Assembly: GCA_025758065.1 (NCBI GenBank)
Contig: CP107199.1
Coordinates: forward strand, 124,001 to 188,000
DNA length: 64,000 bases
Reading direction: 5' to 3'
Source: Lachnospiraceae bacterium
GTDB taxonomy: Bacteria; Bacillota; Clostridia; Lachnospirales; Lachnospiraceae
Below the pieces are notes generated by a model. That model saw only the letters and a list, made by a program, of their open reading frames with translations. It had not been told where the DNA came from and did not search any database. Shown here in pieces: positions 60,449 to 64,000 of this stretch. The translations under genes were made by a program, and so were the position numbers. Position 1 is the stretch's first letter. Every line of letters starts with the position of its first letter.

Positions 60449-61609
60449 CTATAATTCCCCCTTTAAAAGCAGGATCGAAGCTGGATCTGCCCGGAGATAT
60501 TCCGGTACTACTCCTGTTGCATTATGAGTATAGATAGTCTTTTCCTTTTTCCACCAAAGACCATTGCTAAGAGTAATATACCACTCAAAAGGCATTTCGG
60601 AAATAGTCGGTTTTACAACAAGGATAAGATTTTCCTCTCCAGCCTCTTTTTTTGCCTTTGCTTCTTCTCCTGTTAAAGGTTCAAAATCATGAGCCCGGAT
60701 ACCTATTGCTGTAATATCATCCCCAACCGGACGGTCCGTAACAAATTCCAGGTTATCCCAGTCAAGGGCACGGACACGGTATTCACCGGTCCGCTCAATT
60801 TTTGAAATATTCTTACATCCGGTCAGTCTTGCTGCCTTGCAGGTAACAGGATCCTGGAATATCTTTCTGGACTCCCCCGCAATAAGCACATGTCCTCTGT
60901 CTAACAGCATAATATTTTTGCAAAGCTGGAATACCTCATCCCTGTCGTGGGTTACCATAACAGAAACACCATCATAGTCAGCTAATACTTTAGAAAGTTC
61001 CAAACGGAGACCTTCACGCAGATATGTATCCATAGCAGAAAAGGGCTCATCAAGGAGCAGTACTTCCGGCTCATATGCCAAAATACGTGCCAGTGCAACT
61101 CTCTGCTGCTGACCGCCGGAAAGCTGTCCCGGATAGCGTTTTTCAAGACCGGCCAAGCGGAAGCGCTCTATCATTTCCCCTACTTTTGCCTTGATTGCTG
61201 CCGGTGACTGTGCAGAAGGCTTTCTGCCTCCAATGGCCTGTTTTGCTGCCAGTCCTTTTAAACCGGCCGCAATATTTTCCGCAACAGACATATTTGGGAA
61301 AAGGGCATAATTCTGGAACAGATAGCCTACACGGCGCATCTGCGGTTTTTCATTGATCTTTAAAGCAGAGTCATAAAGGACTCTTCCCCCTGCCGCTTCC
61401 CCTTTTGCGTACTGTATGGCGATCCGTCCGCTGTCCGGGGTAATGATACCTGCAATTGATTTAAGAGTCATGCTCTTTCCGCAGCCGGAAGGTCCTAAAA
61501 TTCCCAGACAGCCTTTCCCTGCATCAAATGAGACATCCAGGTCAAATTCTTTTAATTTTTTCTTTATTTCAACTCCAAGCCGGAGAGAATGTTCGGTTTG
61601 AACAGCCAT
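60449..61609 (-). CDS. modC: Molybdate ABC transporter ATP-binding protein
   Basis: The 386-residue protein has Walker A LGILGPSGCGKSMTLKSIAG, the signature LSGGQQQRVALARILAYEPEVLLLDEPFSAMD and H-loop VMVTHDRDE. A C-terminal TOBE-like part (about 270-386) follows, as in ModC. GAGGT precedes the ATG. It lies 27 bases after modB. Confidence 0.95.
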   Translation of the reverse strand: MAVQTEHSLRLGVEIKKKLKEFDLDVSFDAGKGCLGILGPSGCGKSMTLKSIAGIITPDSGRIAIQYAKGEAAGGRVLYDSALKINEKPQMRRVGYLFQNYALFPNMSVAENIAAGLKGLAAKQAIGGRKPSAQSPAAIKAKVGEMIERFRLAGLEKRYPGQLSGGQQQRVALARILAYEPEVLLLDEPFSAMDTYLREGLRLELSKVLADYDGVSVMVTHDRDEVFQLCKNIMLLDRGHVLIAGESRKIFQDPVTCKAARLTGCKNISKIERTGEYRVRALDWDNLEFVTDRPVGDDITAIGIRAHDFEPLTGEEAKAKKEAGEENLILVVKPTISEMPFEWYITLSNGLWWKKEKTIYTHNATGVVPEYLRADPASILLLKGEL

Positions 61610-61636
61610 TATTTTTACCTCAATTCTAAGAAAACA

Positions 61637-62305
61637 TTAAAACTTCCGTGAACGGACCAGTGCGCCCCAGTTCATAAGTACAACAGAAATAAATGCAATG
61701 ACAACAATAATAGCTACGTAAGAATAAGCTGCATCCATATTTCCTGCAGCTACTTCTGAATAAACAGCCATCGGCAGTGTTCTGGTCTTTCCTGCAATGT
61801 TTCCTGCGATCATGGCAGTAGCTCCAAACTCACCTAAGCCTCTGGCAAAAGCCAGGACGCCGCCACTTAAGATACCTGGTGTGGCATTTGCAAAAAGTAC
61901 CTTCCAGAATATAGCCCATTCACTCATTCCCAGCGTTCTGGCTGCAGCCACCAGATTCCAGTCTACCTGTTCAAAAGCGCCTCTGGCAGAGCGGTACATC
62001 AACGGAAATGACATAGTAACAGCTGCCAGTACAGTTGCGGTCCATGAAAAAGCGATCTTAACGCTGAAATATTCAATAAAAAACTGTCCAATAGGACGTT
62101 TTACACCAAAAAGATATAACAGAAAAAAGCCTGCTACTGTAGGCGGCAGGACTAACGGCAATGTGAGAATGCCATCACAAATGACTTTTAATGTTTCATT
62201 TTTCAGGCTTACTACTGCCCAGGCAGCAAACAGCCCAATAAAAAATGTGATAAAAATAGACAGACTGGCTGTCTTCATGGAAATCAAAATTGGGGACCAG
62301 TCCAT
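61637..62305 (-). CDS. modB: Molybdate ABC transporter permease
   Basis: The 222-residue protein has five to six membrane segments and the ModB motif LVAAARTLGMSEWAIFWKVLFANATPGILSGGVLAFARGLGEFGATAMIAGN. AGAGGT precedes the ATG. It is separated from modA by about 210 bases that hold two inverted repeats. Confidence 0.96.
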   Translation of the reverse strand: MDWSPILISMKTASLSIFITFFIGLFAAWAVVSLKNETLKVICDGILTLPLVLPPTVAGFFLLYLFGVKRPIGQFFIEYFSVKIAFSWTATVLAAVTMSFPLMYRSARGAFEQVDWNLVAAARTLGMSEWAIFWKVLFANATPGILSGGVLAFARGLGEFGATAMIAGNIAGKTRTLPMAVYSEVAAGNMDAAYSYVAIIVVIAFISVVLMNWGALVRSRKF

Positions 62306-62350
62306 TTAGAACCTCTTTTCTTATGAGATTTATATGGCAAGTAAGTCTGA

Positions 62351-62461
62351 CACTTTCTTGACCCGATCATGTGCTTTCGTAATCTTTTTGTACTATGAAA
62401 GTGTTGCCAATCGTCTATACAAACTGAATGCCTGCATGCAGGGCGTATAGACATTTGGCAA
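62351..62461. promoter_or_regulatory. Two inverted repeats in the modA-modB gap
   Basis: ACACTTTC (62353) pairs with GAAAGTGT (62396). TGCCAATCGTCTATAC (62405) pairs with GTATAGACATTTGGCA (62445) with two mismatches, around GCCTGCATGCAGGGC. The T runs needed for an intrinsic terminator are weak. They may stabilise the modA message or reduce read-through to modB. Confidence 0.7.
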
Positions 62462-62517
62462 CTGGCTTTCATTTATAGTGATAACACCGTCAGGTGACAT
62501 GTCCGTTTAATCACTGA

Positions 62518-63396
62518 CTACTGCGCACTGGAAAATCCGTAATCTTCAAATACTGTTATTGCCTTATCAGTCTGTAAGAAAGCAACAAATTCCTTTGCTA
62601 CTTCCTCATGGGCAGTACCCTTAACAACGGCTACCGGGTAAATGACCTTCTTTGAAAGGCTTCCTTCTGGAGCTTCTGCTACAACTTCTACTTTATCAGC
62701 CATACTTGCTGCATCCGTTGCGTATACGATACCAGCGTCAGCACTTGCTGCTGCTACCTGGTTTAATACCTCGGTTACGTTGGTTCCGAAGCTTACCTTA
62801 TCCTGGATCTTATCCCAGATACCTAAGTTTGTTAAAGCTTCCTGTGCATACTGTCCAGCTGGTACACTTGCAGGATCGCCTAATGCAATGCTGTCTGCTT
62901 TTTCAATATCTTCAAACTTCTCAAGCTTCTTCTCATTTCCAGCTGGAACAATAAGAACGATCTTGTTCTCCAACAGATCCGTAATGGTATCAGAAGCGAT
63001 CATGCCTTCCTCATCCAGGGCCTTCATCTGCTTGGTAGCTGCTGACATAAATACATCTGCATCCAGACCTTCCTCGATCTGTGTCTGTAATTTGCCTGAG
63101 CTGTCATAGGTTCCCTTTACAGTTACGCCTGGGTTTGCTTCCTCAAACATTGGGATCAGCTTATCTTCGTAAGCATTCTTTAAGCTTGCTGCTGCCGCAA
63201 CTAAGATTTCTGTTTCTTCACCGGAAGCTGCTGCTGTTGTTTCTTTAGCAGTTGTTTCCTCTGCTGCGGTTGTGGTCTCTGCTGCAGTTGTTGCTGCTTC
63301 TGTAGCTGCTGTAGTCTCCTTTGCACTGCCGGAGCATCCAGCTAACATTCCTGCTGCCATCATGGCTGCCATTACAAGGCAAATCTGTTTCTTCAT
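62518..63396 (-). CDS. modA: Molybdate-binding lipoprotein
   Basis: The 292-residue protein has a lipobox (MLAGCSG, Cys 21), a long Thr/Ala/Glu-rich linker (about 25-62), then the ModA fold: ILVAAAASLKNAYEDKLIPMFEEANPGVTVKGTYDSSGKLQTQIEEGLDADVFMSAA. It captures molybdate, possibly tungstate, outside the membrane. AAAGGAG precedes the ATG. A ModE-type palindrome lies about 50 bases before its start. Confidence 0.96.
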   Translation of the reverse strand: MKKQICLVMAAMMAAGMLAGCSGSAKETTAATEAATTAAETTTAAEETTAKETTAAASGEETEILVAAAASLKNAYEDKLIPMFEEANPGVTVKGTYDSSGKLQTQIEEGLDADVFMSAATKQMKALDEEGMIASDTITDLLENKIVLIVPAGNEKKLEKFEDIEKADSIALGDPASVPAGQYAQEALTNLGIWDKIQDKVSFGTNVTEVLNQVAAASADAGIVYATDAASMADKVEVVAEAPEGSLSKKVIYPVAVVKGTAHEEVAKEFVAFLQTDKAITVFEDYGFSSAQ

Positions 63397-63442
63397 AATC
63401 TTATTTCTCCTTTTATAAAATAATGTATATTTATAGCAGTGT

Positions 63443-63466
63443 CGTTATACTCATCTGACTATAGCG
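63443..63466. promoter_or_regulatory. ModE-type operator before modA
   Basis: CGTTATA and TATAGCG are inverted (six of seven) around ten bases, the geometry of the E. coli ModE box and of the site at 58903. On the minus strand it covers the spacer and -10 area of a likely modA promoter (TTACAA, 17 bases, GTATAA). A bound regulator would exclude RNA polymerase. Confidence 0.8.
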
Positions 63467-63480
63467 TTTGTAAGGAGAAT

Positions 63481-63518
63481 ACCGCCTGCGCGGCATTCTT
63501 TTTCCCGCTGCAGGCGGT
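63481..63518 (-). terminator. GC-rich hairpin between mogA and modA
   Basis: ACCGCCTGC (63481) pairs with GCAGGCGGT (63510) around a 20-base loop. No good T run follows on the minus strand, so it is a weak terminator candidate. It separates mogA from the modA promoter. Confidence 0.5.
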
Positions 63519-63569
63519 ACAAAGATACTGTCTATATGCAATTTTTGTTATCTTTCAGCCATCTCCTGC

Positions 63570-64000
63570 TTAATCTCTTCTGGCGCACTCAGAAGCACTG
63601 CCCCGAAGGATCTTTAAGCCATGATCCAGACTGTCTAAGATAAATCCAAGGCTTTCTTTTACTGCCTTTGGACTTCCCGGCAGGTTTACGATCAGTGTTT
63701 TCTTCCGGATCACACTGACACCTCTGCTTAACATGGCTCTGTCTGTCACTGCCATGGATTTATAACGGATAGCTTCTGCAATTCCGGGAGCATTCCTGTC
63801 TGCCACTGCCATAGTTGCCTCCGGTGTCTGATCCCTTAAGGAAAATCCGGTCCCGCCGCTTGTAAGCACCAGGTCAAGCTGCCTGCCATCTGCCAGCCGC
63901 ATCAGCTGTGTCTTTAACATAGCCGGTTCATCTGGAAGGATCATTGTCTCTACTACTTCATATCCCGCCTGTTCTAACAGTTCTTTCGCTGCAGGACCGC
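63570..64000 (-). CDS. MogA/MoaB-type molybdopterin biosynthesis protein, partial
   Basis: About 143 C-terminal residues are visible; the start lies beyond the window edge. DLVLTSGGTGFSLRDQTPEATMAV is the molybdopterin-binding motif of MogA/MoaB, and NLPGSPKAVKESLGFILDSLDHGLKILRG is the usual C-terminal pattern. The family adenylylates molybdopterin before metal insertion. It lies upstream of modA in the same direction, fitting a molybdenum cofactor cluster that continues past the window. Confidence 0.92.
   Translation of the reverse strand, partial: GPAAKELLEQAGYEVVETMILPDEPAMLKTQLMRLADGRQLDLVLTSGGTGFSLRDQTPEATMAVADRNAPGIAEAIRYKSMAVTDRAMLSRGVSVIRKKTLIVNLPGSPKAVKESLGFILDSLDHGLKILRGSASECARRD

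Overview
The window looks like a chromosome segment of an anaerobic Clostridia bacterium, most likely family Lachnospiraceae. The grounds are strong AGGAGG ribosome sites, a low-to-mid GC content, a tetrahydrofolate riboswitch in front of folT, a TetM-like GTPase fused to an NYN domain, the selenium/molybdenum maturation genes, and small Clostridia families (DUF6142-, DUF1540- and DUF2325-like). Species cannot be called from the sequence alone. Most genes lie on the minus strand.

Layout, left to right. 1-7.1 kb: a truncated gene, small membrane proteins (VanZ, DUF6142-like), a pyrimidine operon pyrF-pyrK-pyrD-pyrE, and oligoendopeptidase PepF. 7.5-12.6 kb: LrgA/LrgB, a tandem GNAT, a small alarmone synthetase, Mrp, and a FliB-like cysteine-cluster protein. 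12.6-24.4 kb: the TetM-NYN fusion, SseB-like protein, a secreted lipoprotein-like protein, an amidase, the sulfur/tRNA thiolation operon (nifS-iscU-mnmA), a SpoVB-type flippase, and riboswitch-controlled folT. 24.5-30 kb: an MBL hydrolase, a histidine-less HPr homologue, a YesN/YesM-type two-component pair, and an alkyltransferase-like protein. 30.3-34.8 kb: two tRNA-Leu genes, a MATE exporter flanked by split repeat halves, and a four-carbon acid sugar kinase-PdxA fusion. 34.9-42.9 kb: an alpha-galactoside locus (GH4, ABC importer, GH36, LacI regulator with two matching operators). 43-46.6 kb: a locally GC-rich LarA/transaldolase pair, the latter frameshifted, plus a dead transposase. 46.7-48.2 kb: infC-rpmI-rplT with an ATT start, promoter and leader attenuator. 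48.3-53.4 kb: DUF1540, a glycosidase-like lipoprotein, MATE, and MocA/YqeC. 53.6-64 kb: a tiny hydrophobic peptide gene, DUF2325, then csd-yqeB-yedF-selD-modE-like, a MobA/ModE fusion, modC-modB-modA and mogA.

The most interesting unit is the right-hand 13 kb. The maturation genes for selenium-dependent molybdenum hydroxylases (yqeC, mocA, yqeB, yedF, selD, cysteine desulfurase) sit next to molybdate uptake genes. Two near-identical ModE-type palindromes, CGTTAT-like arms spaced by ten bases, lie one in front of modA and one directly in front of the modE-like/selD transcript. This suggests that molybdate status controls selenium activation. A second regulator here joins a degenerate nucleotidyltransferase domain to a ModE-type winged helix.

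The window is also unusually rich in short dispersed repeats. At least six families are visible (called A-F below), and several sit in leaders, terminators or stop codons of genes.
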